Assembly: GCA_947471745.1 (NCBI GenBank) | Contig: CANJKZ010000929.1 | Coordinates: forward strand, 496,001-560,000 | DNA: 64,000 nt | Origin: Closterium sp. Naga37s-1 | Taxonomy: Eukaryota > Streptophyta > Zygnematophyceae > Desmidiales > Closteriaceae | Direction: 5' to 3' | Made by a program: the position numbers and the translations under genes | The notes under the pieces: generated by a model | Told to the model about the DNA's origin: nothing | Seen by the model: the letters and a program-made list of their open reading frames with translations, nothing else | Databases searched by the model: none | Part shown: in pieces, positions 43,096-55,084 of the stretch | Layout of the letters: each line of letters begins with the position of its first letter | Position numbering within the stretch: the stretch's first letter is position 1

Positions 43096-45704
43096 TTACT
43101 TCCCCCTCCAAGTGGCGCCGTCCACGACGCCAAACCGTGGCTGGTCAAATACCGATTTACAGCAGTTGCGGCACGGTCAAGGTGGCTCTCTGGTTCCCAT
43201 GAGTCGTCACTAGTGGGCTGGTCCTTCCAATGAACAAGAAACTCGCGACCATGAGGTGTGTCGCGATATGCAGCGATAGATGCAACCTCAAACAGGCCGG
43301 GGCTGCCTTCGAACATCGGTGGCAGTTGGCGTGTGGCTGGACGGTCGTGTGAAGGTGCACGGAAAGGGCGGAGGCGCTGGACATGGAAGACGGGGTGAAA
43401 CTTCATATAGCTGGGCAGTTGGAGACGGTAGGTGACTGGTGAGAGGACTCGGGTGATGGTGAACGGGCCAATAAAGCGAGGGGCGAGTTTTCTGGTTGTG
43501 CCTTTGCGTAGGAGAGGTAGGTGGTCAGTGGAGAGTAACACTTGATCGCCAACCTTGAAGCGTATATATTTGCGGTGGGAGTTGGCATAGTGGGTCTGTT
43601 TGGCTTGAGCTTTAAGGATGGAGGTGCGAGCGGCATCAATGGCTGATTCGAGTGAGGTGAGGAACTCAAAGGCTGCTGGTGCGTGGGAGAGGTGGGGGGG
43701 TGGGGTCATGGGGAGGCGGGGGTGCTGTCCGGTTGCGAGGTAGAAGGGTGGCTGGCCGGTGGAAAGGTGGGGTGTGCTGTTGTATGCGAGTTCGATGGCG
43801 GTGAGGTGGAGATCCCAATCAGTTTGGCGAGCAGTAACTTGTGCACGGAGGGAGTCTTCAAGCGTGCGGTTCATCCGTTCGGTTTGTCCGTCCGTTTCAG
43901 GGTGATACGCGGTAGAAAACTTCAGCCGGGTTCCGTGAAGCTTGAAGAGGCTCTGCCAAAAGTCACTCAAGAAGCGGGGGTCACGGTCTGAAATGATGGC
44001 GGATGGGAGACCATGTAGGCGGACTATGTGATCGAAGAAGAGTCGGGCTGTTTCGGGTGCGGTGACGGTTGTGTGGGTAGGAATGAAGTGGCTCATTTTG
44101 GAGAGTCGGTCGACGACGACTAGGATAGCGTTGTAGCTGCGGGGTGTGCGGGGCAGATCCATGATGAAGTCCATGGTGACTTCATCCCACACTTTGGTAG
44201 GTGGAGGGATGGGCTGAAGGAGTCCGTAGCGGTTGGTGGTGCGTGCTTTGAGTTGTTGGCAGGTGCGGCAGGTGCGTATGAAGTCACGCACATCAGCATG
44301 CATGCGTGGCCAATGGTAGTCGTTGGAGAGGCGTGCGTAGGTCTTCTCAACACCAAAGTGGCTGCCGGTAACGGTGTCGTGGTATTCGGAGAGTAGCAGC
44401 TGTCGTAAGGAGCGATCTGCAGGGACACAAATGGTCTTGGTGACGGTGTTGTACCAAAATGGGTCTTCAAATGAGTAGGCCGGGTCCTCGGGTGCTTGCT
44501 TGACAAAAAACATGTCACGTTTGTAGGCGCGCTGAAATTTCGTGATGAAGGTATCATCCCAAGTGATGCTGCTGATTCCATGGAGTTGCAAGGGTGGGTT
44601 CGGAGTGTGAGGTGGAGGTGATGAGGTGGGGCTGGTTGGGGAGTGGTGGGGCTGGTTGGTGGTTGGTTTGGGCTGGTCGGTGGGTGGTGGGGCTGGTGGT
44701 GGTGGTCGGGACAAGATGTCGGCTGGGTTGAGTTTTCCGGGGCGGTAGATAATCTGAAGTGAGGGTACGAACTGCTCCAAAAACTCAGCCCATCGGGCTT
44801 GGCGGCGGCTGAGCACGGGCTGTGTTTTCAAGTGTTGAAGAGGGCGGTGGTCGGTGTAGACGGTGACGGGCTGCAGCTCCACGTAACAGCGCCATGTCTT
44901 GATTGCGTGGACAATGGCAAGGAGCTCCCGATCGTGTGTTGCGTAGTTGCGCTCTGCCGGTTGAAGCTTGCGTGACTCGAAAGCGAGTGGCTGCATCCCA
45001 TGGCCGTGGTCTTGGCAAAGAATGGCACCGACAGCGACATCGGAAGCATCGGTCCATATGAAGTATGGGCGTGAAGGGTCGGCGACGGTGAGGACCGGTG
45101 CAGAGGTGAGTGCTGATTTGATTGAGTTGAAAGCGGTCTGCTGCGGTAGTCCCCATTGAAAGGCAGCTCCTTGACGGAACAGATCGGTCAAAGGGGCGCA
45201 GATGTGAGAGAAGTTGAAAATGAATTTCCGGTAATACTTGGCGAGGCCGATGAAACTTTGCAGCTCCGCTACCGTGCGTGGGGCTGGCCAATCAGCAAGG
45301 CACTGGACCTTTGCGGGGTCCATAGCAATGCCTTTGGAGCTGATGACATGGCCGAGAAAGCCGATGCTTGAACGGGCGAAGGTGCACTTGGAGAGCTTGG
45401 CGTAGAGGCGGTGTTGGCGAAGCGTGTCGAGGACGATGCGTAGGTGCTGAGCGTGTTCCTCGAGTGACTTGCTGAAAATGAGGATGTCATCGAGGAACAC
45501 GATGACAAAGCGGTCGAGGAAGGGCCGAAAAATGTCGTTCATGAGTCCCATGAACGTGGTTGGTGCGTTGGTGAGGCCGAACGGAAGTACGCGGAACTCG
45601 AAGTGGCCGTAGCGGGTTCGAAACGCCGTCTTCTTGATGTCGTCTTCGGCGAGCCGGATCTGGTGGTAACCGGAGCGTAGGTCGAGCTTGCTGAAAACTG
45701 TTGC
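42864..45704 (-). pseudogene. GypB RT second half, RNase H, integrase and chromodomain
   Basis: One open frame of about 945 codons runs from the CopL border to inside the LTR. It has [29 protein letters not shown] (RT catalytic pair), [15 protein letters not shown] and [11 protein letters not shown] (RNase H), and [11 protein letters not shown] then CRTCQQLK (HHCC). The core has Asp in [10 protein letters not shown], Asp in [10 protein letters not shown] and Glu in [10 protein letters not shown]. The tail has [20 protein letters not shown] and a chromodomain ([17 protein letters not shown]). No stop is present. Confidence 0.93.
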
Positions 45705-46571
45705 TGTTAGAGATTAAGGACGGAGTCTATGAAGATTAGGGGCTGAAATATCTCAAAATCGTCAACTACAATTCTGGACAGAAACGTCGTCGTCACAAGA
45801 AACGTCGTCGACGAAAGGTCCACTGTTAGAATTCTTTTAAACTCGAGTATGTTGTAGCCCTTGACCGTGGCTATCTTTCCCAATTTGAATAGTATCAAAA
45901 TATGGAGTATAACTCGAGTTATGAACTTCGGCGCACTAGGGGGTATGCTGCCATAGAAAACGTAACTCAATCACAATGATCTCACAAGTTCACACAAGAG
46001 AATTGGAGTAGCACTAAACCAGGTGGAAGGGATGAGGAGGACGAGAGGGAAGGTCCCAAGAGATTCCCCAACCAAGGAAACCCCATGCCATACAATTCCC
46101 TTCCCCATAGGCAACCCAACTTTGACCTTTGTCACTATCCCAACCTCCACAATCCACCTCAACCCAACTTGGCCACACTTGCCAACCTGGTTTGGTTTCT
46201 CCCAACCATTTGGCAGCAACTACAGTAGAAAAGACGAATTTACCAACCCCCAAAAGTCTGTACCCCATATTGAGTCAACCCCACAACTTCCCATAGTCAC
46301 CACAACCAAATATCAAAAGCATACGAACTCCAACGTTCGTAACTTTCTTGTTCGTGCTCCGATTGAAGCGATACTTGGTTCCTCGGAAAGCTCTTGGGCA
46401 GAGGAGTCACTTCAGATATCTGCTCAAGCCAAATAACATTCACACACACACTCGGAAAAACCAAACCGCACAAAACACAACTTCTTGCACACACTCACAA
46501 CACACATGCAACGCACGAACATATGATGGGAGGCAGACAGACGTGAATGAGAATGGTAGCATCACTCAACA
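45705..46571 (-). repeat. 3' LTR of CopL (867 bp)
   Basis: It runs TGTTAGAGATTAAGG to TCACTCAACA. Ten substitutions and one 25-bp deletion in the other copy separate the pair. An opposite-strand ORF (46023-46436) is shared by the family's LTRs. Confidence 0.95.
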
Positions 46572-46628
46572 AACTCCCCCTCTGGCTGCCAACCATCATC
46601 CCACATGCCATAGCTCAAGCATGCACCC

Positions 46629-47440
46629 TCAATGCACACTCATCCCAGCAAGCTTCATGCCCTTCCAATGCTCAGATTCAGCCAGGCGCTTGGTGAGAAT
46701 GTCAGCCGCCTGCTGATGGGTCTTCACAATCTCCAGCCGCACCTCCTTGTCCAGGAGCCTTCTCACCCAGTGCCACTTAGGCCTGATGTGTTTGGTCAGC
46801 CCATGAAGACAAGCATTCTTCGCTAGCTTCACCGCCGACTCATTATCACAGAAAATCACAGTCGGCTCCCTCTGACCAACTCCAATCTCCTCCAACAAAC
46901 GCCTCAGCCACACCACCTCCTTTGCCCCATGATGCAGGGCCATGTACTCTGTCTCACACGAGGACTGCCCCACCTCATTCTGCTTCTTACTGCGCCAGCT
47001 CACTGCACCACCTCCGAACAGGCACATATAGCCTCCAATGCTGGTGCCATCCGCTTTCACCGAGTTGAAGCTAGCGTCAGTGTAGCAGGTCAGGAGCATC
47101 TCCCCCTTGCTCAAATCAGCTGCACTCCTCTGCAGCCTCTGCCTCACAGCACTGTACTCCAAACCCACTGATGCCGTTGCACTCACATAGCGGACCAACC
47201 TCTTGGCCGCTTCCAGCTGCTCATGACTGGGGCGTGAAACCTGTTGCAAAGGCAATGTCAGGCCGTGTGTGGTTAGCCGCATAGTTGAGTGCCCCAACCA
47301 TGGAATGAAAAAGTTTCCTGTCACTCTCACCCACCACCTCCTCATCAGCACAGGGCTCCACAGTGAACCCCGAAGGCAGTGGGGTGGCTGGCTTTCCTCC
47401 ATCTTGCAGCCCGTACTTCTCAGCCAGCCCCTCACAATAC
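46629..47440 (-). pseudogene. CopL RT C-terminus and RNase H
   Basis: After the nested insertion the frame reads KYCEGLAEKYGLQDG, GALNYAANHTRPDIAFAT and then shifts at about 47245, where about 15 bases are missing compared with the copy at 3290. RNase H follows with SSCETEYMALHHG, IFCDNESAVKLAKN, GLTKHIRPKWHWV and AADILTKRLAE, ending SVH just inside the polypurine tract. Confidence 0.9.
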
Positions 47441-47660
47441 TTTCTTGTCAAAATACTAGCGTGAGTTTGGCTTAGGAGCCATAGTAGCTTAGGTGACTTG
47501 GTGAAGTTCGAGGGTGTAGGGTGTAAGGAAAATGTCGAGAGAATTGTGGAAGGAGAATGGTGAAACTAGAAAGGAGGGGGATACAAGTAGTAAGCCCTAA
47601 AAGGGTTATACTCACTTTTGAGTACCCCACTACAGACTAGACATGCATTATAATCTGACA

Positions 47661-48235
47661 CACCCCCATAGTCAAAGTGGGGTATAATCAGTACAGCATG
47701 CAGGCATAGAGCTAGAGTTCACAATAGGTAAGTAAGGCTAGAGCTAATCACAGAGGGCAAGTGAGGAGGAGGAGAGACTGTGGGGGAGAGAAGATGGGAG
47801 GCGACTGCTGACGCTGCAGACACACAGACGAGCTGCTGGCTCAGTGGCTACCGAAGCAAAGGCCCGGACTACAGGAGTAACTGGCTCCGCGGCTAAAAGT
47901 AGCGGCAGACGAGCAACTGACCCACAGGCGACTGGCGACTACCGGAGATTGTAGCCTCCGGACTGCTGGTGCTGCTGACGACAAGACTGCTGCCTCCACT
48001 TAACCTCCCCCAGCTGCCCAACGCCCCTCTCACACACCCCCTGCTCAAACCCTAGCCCTACACCCACAGCACCCCCTTAAACCCTAAACCCCAGACTCCC
48101 ACACAACCACCCCCCTCAGCGATAGCTGCAGCAGTGGGAGACGAAGGAGGAGGAGGAGGAGGGGACGGCACGCACAACCGACACCCCCACAACCATCACC
48201 CCCACACCCACCCCCCCACGGCTGCACCGGGTCCA
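47661..48235 (-). other. Non-coding 3' interior of the CopS derivative
   Basis: It starts with the polypurine tract and continues as ordinary mixed-composition sequence with no frame that matches any CopS protein. It separates the minisatellite from the 3' LTR. CTGCTGG-type words recur but no regular unit is seen. Confidence 0.6.
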
Positions 48236-49050
48236 AGAGCGGCTGCTGCAGGGGCCAGGGGCGGCTGCTGCTGGGGCGGCTGCTCCAGGGGCTGCTGCTG
48301 CTGGGGCGGCTGCTCCAGGGGCTGCTGCTGCTGGGGCGGCTGCTCCAGGGGCTGCTGCTGGGGCGGCTGCTCCAGGGGGCTGCTGCTGCTGGGGCGGCTG
48401 CTCCAGGGGCTGCTGCTGCTGGGGCTGCTCCTGCTGGGGCGGCTGCTGCTGGGGCGGCTGCTACAGGGGCTGCTGCTGCTGGGGCGGCTGCTCCAGGGGC
48501 TGCTGCTGTTGGGGCGGCTGCTCCAGGGGCTGCTGCTGCTGGGGCGGCTGCTCCAGGGGCTGCTGCTGCTGGGGCGGCTGCTCCAGGGGCTGCTGCTGCT
48601 GGGGCGGCTGCTCCAGGTGCTGCTGCTGCTGGGGCGGCTGCTCCAGGGCTGCTGCTGCTGGGGCTGCTCCTGTAGGGGCGGCTGCTGCTGGGGCGGCTGC
48701 TCCAGGGGCTGCTGCTGCTGGGGCGGCTGCTCCAGGGGCTGCTGCTGCTGGGGCGGCTGCTCCAGGGGCTGCTGCTGCTGGGGCGGCTGCTCCAGGGGCT
48801 GCAGCTGCTGGGGCGGCTGCTCCAGGGGCTGCTGCTGCTGGGGCGGCTGCTCCAGGGGCTGCTGCTGCTGGGGCGGCTGCTCCAGGGGCTGCTGCTGCTG
48901 GGGCGGCTGCTCCAGGGGCTGCTGCTGCTGGGGCGGCTGCTCCAGGGGCTGCTGCTGCTGGGGCGGCTGCTCCAGGGGCTGCTGCTGCTGGGGCGGCTGC
49001 TCCAGGTGCTGCTGCTGCTGGGGCGGCTGCTCCAGGGGCTGCTGCTGCAG
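48236..49050. repeat. 30-bp minisatellite inside the CopS derivative
   Basis: About 27 head-to-tail copies of a 30-bp unit (GGGGCGGCTGCTCCAGGGGC plus GCTGCTGCT) with few variants. Several consecutive units are identical. Because 30 is divisible by three and the unit lacks stops, open frames of hundreds of codons run through it on both strands. These have no sign of being real proteins. Confidence 0.92.
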
Positions 49051-49059
49051 CGGAAATTA

Positions 49060-49495
49060 GGAGGGAGGGGAGGGGAAGGGCGCGGCCCCCAGGGTGCCCT
49101 GACGGGCGACGTGCTAGGGAGCCGCGCAGGCCCCCGAAAGTGCCTCGACGGGCGACGGGAGGGGACCGCGCGCAGGCCCCTAAGGCGCCGTGACGAGGCA
49201 ACGGGAGGGGCCGGCTCGCGGGCCCCGAAAGTGCCGCGACGAGGCGACGGGAGGGGCCTGCGTGCGGGCCCCCAAAAACGCCGCGACGAGGCGACGGTCG
49301 GGGCCAGTGCGCGGGCCCCCAAGACGCCGCTACGAGGTAGGAACCCGCCGCGCGCCTCGGGGCGCACGGCGGGCAGAAAACCGCCACGCGTTCCGAGCGC
49401 GTGGCGGGAAGAAAAAGAGAATGTCGCGCGCCACGGGGCGCGCGACACACAGTAGGGCAGCGGAAGCAAGTGGGCCCACAGGCCAGGAGCTTTAA
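49060..49495 (-). repeat. GC-rich leader repeat of the CopS derivative
   Basis: Units of roughly 40 bp around GCCGCGACGAGGCGACGGG and CGCGCGGGCCCCC match, in reverse, the leader at 9060-9600. This links the two elements as one subfamily. It lies directly inside the primer site. Confidence 0.82.
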
Positions 49496-49727
49496 GCTCT
49501 GATAGCATGTCAAAATACTAGCGTGAGTTTGGCTTAGGAGCCATAGTAGCTTAGGTGACTTGGTGAAGTTCGAGGGTGTAGGGTGTAAGGAAAATGTCGA
49601 GAGAATTGTGGAAGGAGAATGGTGAAACTAGAAAGGAGGGGGATACAAGTAGTAAGCCCTAAAAGGGTTATACTCACTTTTGAGTACCCCACTACAGACT
49701 AGACATGCATTATAATCTGACATTTCT

Positions 49728-50648
49728 CTGGTGCAACCTCAACACTCCCTTGTCAAGGTCCCTCTCCACATGCATCCCTAAATAGTACTTCACATCTCCC
49801 ATCTTGGAGCACTTAAACTGCATCTCCAGCATCTCCTCCACATGCTCAATCATTGCAGACGACTCAGAGAAGAGCAGGATGTCGTCCACATACACCAGGA
49901 GCATGAGAAACTGCTCCTTCTCCTGCAGCAGGAACAAGCTGTGATCACACTCACTCTTCTTGAAACCCCCAGCCAGCAGAGTCTCCTCTAACTTGTGGTA
50001 CCATGCACGAGGAGCCTGCTTCAGGCCATAGATGGCCTTCTTCAGCCTGCACACCCTGCCGCTCCCATCATCCAAACCCTCAGGCTGTAACATGTACAGC
50101 TCCTCCAGAATGATCCCATTGAGGAAGGCGGTGGTGATGTCCATCTGCTTCACCCGCCATCCACGGTTTGCTGCCATTGCCAATGACACCCGAAGTGTTG
50201 TGCCTTTCCCCACAGGAGCATAGAGCTCGTTGAAGTCCTTTCCCTTTGTCTGCTGAAACCCCTTAGCCACAAGCCTTGACTTGTAGCGGGTCAGCGCCCC
50301 ATCAGGTCCGTACTTGTGCCTGAAAATCAGCTTGGAAGAAATGGCCTTCTTCCCGGGTGGCAGCTCACACAGCTCCCATGTCTCATTCTCCAGCAGAGAA
50401 TCATACTCCTCCTTCACACTCTGCTTCCACTTTTCAGCATCGGGCCCACTCAAGGCCTCAGCTAGCGTCTTGGGCTCAGGGACGGCTGCCCAGTAGCAGT
50501 GTGCTATCTCTTCCTCATCACACTGCTCAGCCACACTCCCAGCCCGTACCACCTTTGGCTTGCCAAAGCTCGGATAGGTCAGCCGGTTAGGAGGGCGCAC
50601 ATCCCTCCTAGGACGGTCAACCGGACGTGCGGCACCTTGTGGAGCATC

Positions 50649-50685
<37 letters not shown>

Positions 50686-51646
50686 TCCACCTCAGGTTCT
50701 CCCCCATCCTCAGTCACCCCAGAAATCTCCTCCTCTGAGACAGTGACCTGCACTTGCCTCGAAGGCCGCTGCACCTCATCGGCCTCAATGATCAGCGGTG
50801 TAGTAGGAAGCTTCTGCTGCTGCTGCTTCCACTCCTTGTAGTACAAGGACTCAAGGAACTTCACATCCCTTGACACAGTCAGCTGCTGGCTGGTCAAGTC
50901 CCATATCAACCAGCCCTTATGATCCTTAGCAAGCCCCAAGTGTACTCCCCATCTCCCAGAAGCTTCCAGTTTTCCCCTCTTCTCCTTAGGCACATGAAAC
51001 ACCACCATGCACCCAAAGGCTCTCAGCATGTTCACAGCTGGTGCAATCCCATACCACTTGGTGTAGGGGACCCACTGCTTGTCCCCCACAGTCGCCAGCA
51101 CCCTGTTCTTCACAAGGGCGACCTGCCGCAGTGCAGTCACCCAAAACGGATCCGGCAGCCCTGCACGCCCAAGGAGAGTGCGAGCACCTTCCTGCAGGGT
51201 CCGGTTGAACCGCTCAGCCACACCGTTCTGCTGAGGGTTGTAGGGCACCGTGAGCTGATGCTGGATCCCCTTCTTCTTCAGCACCGCCTCAAAATCAGCG
51301 CCAATGAATTCTCCCCCGTTGTCAGTGCGGATCACCTTCACCTTATGTCCGCTCTCCCTTTGAGCTCTCGGCATCCACTCCTTGAGAACAGCCGCTGCCA
51401 CCTCCCCCTTAGTCTTCAGAGGGTAGACCCACACCGCACGCGTGTGGTCGTCCACAATGGTCAAGAAGTAGCGGCTGCCCGAGAGAGAAAGGGCCCTCGT
51501 GGGGCCCACCACATCCATGTGCACAAGCGCGAGCGGTGCCTTGGCTGGTCCCGTGCTGCTGCTGAAGGGAAACTTCGTGAACTTCGTTTCAAGGCATGTA
51601 GGGCAGCTCCCAATCTCCTTTGCTGCCCCCTTCACCTCCAGCCCCT
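49728..51646 (-). pseudogene. CopL integrase and RT, long open frame
   Basis: About 640 codons without a stop. Integrase has SCPTCLETKFTKFPF, HMDVVGPTRAL (Asp), IRTDNGGEFIGADF (Asp), NGVAERFNRT (Glu) and a complete C-terminus (MLRAFGCMVVFHVPK). A Gln-rich run is encoded by a CTG/CAG repeat at about 50650-50685. RT has SKLIFRHKYGPDGA, DITTAFLNGIILEE, LKQAPRAWYHKL and LLVYVDDILLFSES. It stops only at the nested insertion. A short deletion at about 51650 puts it out of frame with the protease. Confidence 0.92.
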
Positions 51647-53338
51647 TCAAGCACCCAACTTCTGCAGCATAGGAATGTTCACATGGCACAGCCTCTCATG
51701 CCACGTCTCCCAATCAGCCTCACCACTCCCAGGTGAAGCCTTTGCCCATGCAGCTGTCGCATCCACACCAGCAAGCACCTCACCATGTGGCTGTTGTGGC
51801 TGCTGCACCTTCTTGACTGCATCCAGGGCCCCAGCAGTTGGTGCAGTCTCCTCTCCTCCCGAAGTTGCTTTAGCCGCTGCCGCTGCCTTTGCCGTTGCTG
51901 GTGGTTTCCCCTTCCAAGGGATGATGGGCAGCTGCCACAGGTCCTTGATGCAGCTGCTCTTCTCCTCCAAGTTCCACAGCAGCAACTTCCCAAGCTTTGC
52001 ACGGCAGCTGGTTGGGCCGAAGGTAACTTCAGCCTTGCTCTTCTGCAGCCGGCGCACAGAAAGAAGGTTAGCGGACAAACCTTCAACCAACAGCACATTC
52101 CCAAGCCCCACAAGCTCTCCATTGGCTCCCATCACCTTGGCGTTCCCAACACCAATCACAGGGAGCAAAGCACCTGAAGCGGCAGCCACAAACTTGATCT
52201 TCCCAGGAGGTTTTACCTCATCAAGCAAATCTGCCCGTGGGGTCATATGACTCGTGCAACCTGAATCGATCACCCAGTGAGTGAGGGGGTGCATCACAAC
52301 CTTCCCAACTGAACCCACATCACCCCCACTCCCTTGCACATCCTCAACCATGAGGAACATCCCAGGGTCGGCTTTACCTTGTGCACCATCACCTTGTGCA
52401 CCTGAACCTTGCACAGCGCCACCGCGTGCACGTTCACCACTTGGCGGCTTCATGCCTGGAGGGGCCCATCCCTCAGGCCGGCTGAAACACTTGAACCACG
52501 GGTGTCCAGCCTTCTTGCAGTACCAGCACGCACCCTCCATTCGGGTGCTCCCCCTGCCACCAGAGCTCCCATGCCCCTCATTGTAGTCACCTCGGCCTCT
52601 CCCTCTGCCAAAGCCTCTCCCACGGCCTCGGCCTCTCCCTCCCCCTCTTCCTCTGCTGCCTCCTGCAGCTCCATACCCCTCAGCAGTTTTGTTGGCAGCA
52701 CCACCTCCCGTGTGGCGTCTGCGGAAGTCCTCCTGCAGAATCTGCTGCCGTAGCCACTCAGGCGTCCATTTGTCCTGCTGAACGTTGAGGGTGGGGATGA
52801 GGTTGTCCCACGAGTTGTCGAGCACCGAGATGATCTTGGTGCACTGTTGCATCTGCGACACTTCGCTGCCCGCCGCTGCCATCCTCGCATAGGTGTCCTT
52901 GATCTTGTCAAGGACCGGTTTCACATCATCTCCCGGTTTCATGGAGAGGGCAGCCAACTCCTTCTCCAACACAATCACCATCGGCAGCGTGTTGGGCTGA
53001 ATCACGTCGCGTAGCAGCTTCCATGCCTTCGGTCCGGAATCATCCAACTCCACCAAATCCTTGATGTGCTGGAACATGTCGTTGTTGACCGATTGGAGGA
53101 TGAGGTCGTAAAGCACCGCGCTCTTCTCAATCCACCGATCGCGGGCATCTCCTTCCCCCGGCATCTTCTCCTCTCCCATTGCAATTTTCACCAGCTTGTA
53201 GCGCTTGAAGGCGCTCCGCATCCGCCCGCTCCATTCCTCATAGTTGGAGCCATCCAAAGCTTCGATCTTGGATGGTGGCGGTTCACTCTTCTTCTCAGCT
53301 GCATCTCCACTCCCTTGATTCATCTCCTCTGCTCCCAA
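51647..53338 (-). pseudogene. CopL Gag, protease and GAG-pre-integrase, long open frame
   Basis: A 563-codon frame starts MGAEEMNQGSGDAAEKK. The Gag domain has IEALDGSNYEEWSGR, DRWIEKSAVLYDLI and SWDNLIPTLN. An RG-rich tract is followed by CWYCKKAGHPWFKC (zinc knuckle). Protease has VIDSGCTSHMTPR and SANLLSVRRLQKS. Pre-integrase has WHERLCHVNIPMLQKL, where a deletion of roughly ten bases ends the frame. This is the best-preserved copia coding frame in the window. Confidence 0.93.
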
Positions 53339-53545
53339 TCAGAGGTTTCAGCTCCCCCCTTTGCTGGTCACAATGTAGATCCACACAATCTTCACAAGTG
53401 TCGGCGCCAACGAAATTTCGGCAGAGTTTCCCCTTAGCGGAAGTCACATCCAACCTCCAGAACTCCACTTAGGCACGCCCACAGGCCATGGTGGGTCTAA
53501 AAGGGTCTTCACACTTCAGTAGACTCCTCATAGGGTCCTTAATCA

Positions 53546-53557
53546 GCTCTGATACCA
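53546..53557 (-). promoter_or_regulatory. Primer binding site of CopL
   Basis: The minus strand reads TGGTATCAGAGC, two bases inside the 5' LTR. It is the exact plant copia site for initiator Met tRNA. Confidence 0.92.
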
Positions 53558-53559
53558 CT

Positions 53560-54401
53560 TGTTAGAGATTAAGGACGGAGTCTATGAAGATTAGGGGCTG
53601 AAATATCTCAAAATCGTCAACTACAATTCTGGACAGAAAAGTCGTCGTCACAAGAAACGTCTTCGACGAAAGGTCCACTGTTAGAATTCCTTGACCGTGG
53701 CTATCTTGCCCAATTTGAATAGTATCAAAATATGGAGTATAACTCGAGTTATGAACTTCGGCGCACTAGGGGGTATGCTGCCATAGAAAACGTAACTCAA
53801 TCACAATGATCTCACAAGTTCACACAAGAGAATTGGAGTAGCACTAAACCAGGTGGAAGGGATGAGGAGGACAAGAGGGAAGGTCCCAAGAGAGTCCCCA
53901 ACCAAGGAAACCCCATGCCATACAATTCCCTTCCCCATAGGCAACCCAACTTTGACCTTTGTCACTATCCCAACCTCCACAATCCACCTCAACCCAACTT
54001 GGCCACACTTGCCAACCTGGTTTGGTTTCTCCCAACCATTTGGCAGCAACTACAGTAGAAAAGATGAATTTCCCAACCCCCAAAAGTCTGTACCCCATAT
54101 TGAGTCAACCCCACAACTTCCCATAGTCACCACAACCAAATATCAAAAGCATACGAACTCCAACGTTCGTAACTTTCTTGTTCGTGCTCCGATTGAAGCG
54201 ATACTTGGTTCCTCGGAAAGCTCTTGAGCAGAGGAGTCACTTCAGATATCTGCTCAAGCCAAATAACATTCACACACACACTCGGAAAAACCAAACCGCA
54301 CAAAACACAACTTCTTGCACACACTCACAACACGCATGCAACGCACGAACATATGATGGGAGGCAGACAGACGTGAATGCGAATGGTAGCATCACTCAAC
54401 A
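53560..54401 (-). repeat. 5' LTR of CopL (842 bp)
   Basis: Identical to the 3' LTR except for ten substitutions and a 25-bp deletion at about 53690 (the ACTCGAGTATG region). As the 5' LTR it should carry the promoter. TATGGAGTATAACTC at about 53732 is the only TA-rich box I can see. Confidence 0.95.
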
Positions 54402-54406
54402 GTTGC

Positions 54407-54988
54407 TTCCCCAAGCATGTCGAACAACTCCTCGACACGGGGCAGCGGGTACTTATTCTTGATTGTGATGGCGTTGAGGGCGCGGTAGTCGATGCAAAGG
54501 CGCAGGTCACCTTCCTTCTTGCGGTTGAAAAGCACGGGGGCAGCGTATGGTGAGGTGCTTGGGCGGATGAAACCCTTCTCGAAAAGGTCATCGAGTTGAC
54601 GTCGGAGCTCCAAAAGTTCAGCGGTGCTCATGCGATAGGTTGGGCGCACGGGCGGTGTAGAACCTGGAATGAGGCGGATGCTATGGTCAATAGCACGCTT
54701 GGGTGGAAGTTCGGCGGGAAGATCTTCGGGGAAGACGTCGGTGTAGCCTTGGAGTAACTTCTGTATAGGTGATGGGAGAGAGTTGGGTGATGGTTCAGAT
54801 TCGGGAGCGGTGAAGATGACTAGGAGATGATGAGGAGGAGGTGGTGATGGAGGGGTGGGGGCTGATGGATTGATAACTTCAGAGGCGGGGCGGATGATGG
54901 GACGTCGTGGCTGCTGGGTTGGGTGGGGTGGAGAAGGAGGAGGTGTGTTGATCACTTCGGGGGAGCCGGGTGGTGTTGGCTGCTGCAC
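54407..54988 (-). pseudogene. GypB RT first half
   Basis: The minus frame from [13 protein letters not shown] goes through [55 protein letters not shown] and [17 protein letters not shown] to [10 protein letters not shown], where the CopL element interrupts it. The frame is continuous with the protease frame, apart from one TAA at about 55085. Confidence 0.9.
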
Positions 54989-55084
54989 GGGAGCTATGCG
55001 AGGAGGAGGGAGAGGGGGGATATGGGAAGATGGAGATGGGGCAGGTTGGGGTGGATGGGTTGATGAAGCGGAACTGGTTGGGGA

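Larger units (their letters stand above)
47446..49722 (-). mobile_element. Non-autonomous CopS derivative with identical LTRs and TSD TTTCT
   Basis: The LTRs at 47446-47660 and 49508-49722 are 215 bp each and identical. TTTCT lies at 47441-47445 and 49723-49727, in CopL RT. On the minus strand the primer site TGCTATCAGAGC (49496-49507) abuts the 5' LTR. The complement of a polypurine tract, CACCCCCATAG (47661-47671), abuts the 3' LTR. The 1.85-kb interior has no gag or pol. It holds a GC-rich leader, a 30-bp minisatellite and untranslated sequence, so it must use proteins from another CopS element. Confidence 0.95.
45705..54401 (-). mobile_element. Complete CopL Ty1/copia element with TSD GTTGC, nested in GypB
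   Basis: The LTRs lie at 45705-46571 (867 bp) and 53560-54401 (842 bp), with GTTGC at 45700-45704 and 54402-54406, inside GypB RT. Order on the minus strand is LTR, primer site (53546-53557), gag-protease frame, integrase-RT frame, RNase H, polypurine tract (complement AACTCCCCCTCT at 46572-46583) and LTR. A CopS derivative is nested at 47446-49722. Without it the element is about 6.4 kb. Confidence 0.96.

Noticed and set aside
48084..49508. Ala/Pro/Ser-rich frames of up to 474 codons on both strands, resembling repetitive structural proteins.
   Set aside because: They are read through a 30-bp minisatellite whose unit has no stop in these frames. The other strand and other phases are equally open, and the DNA lies inside a non-autonomous retroelement leader.
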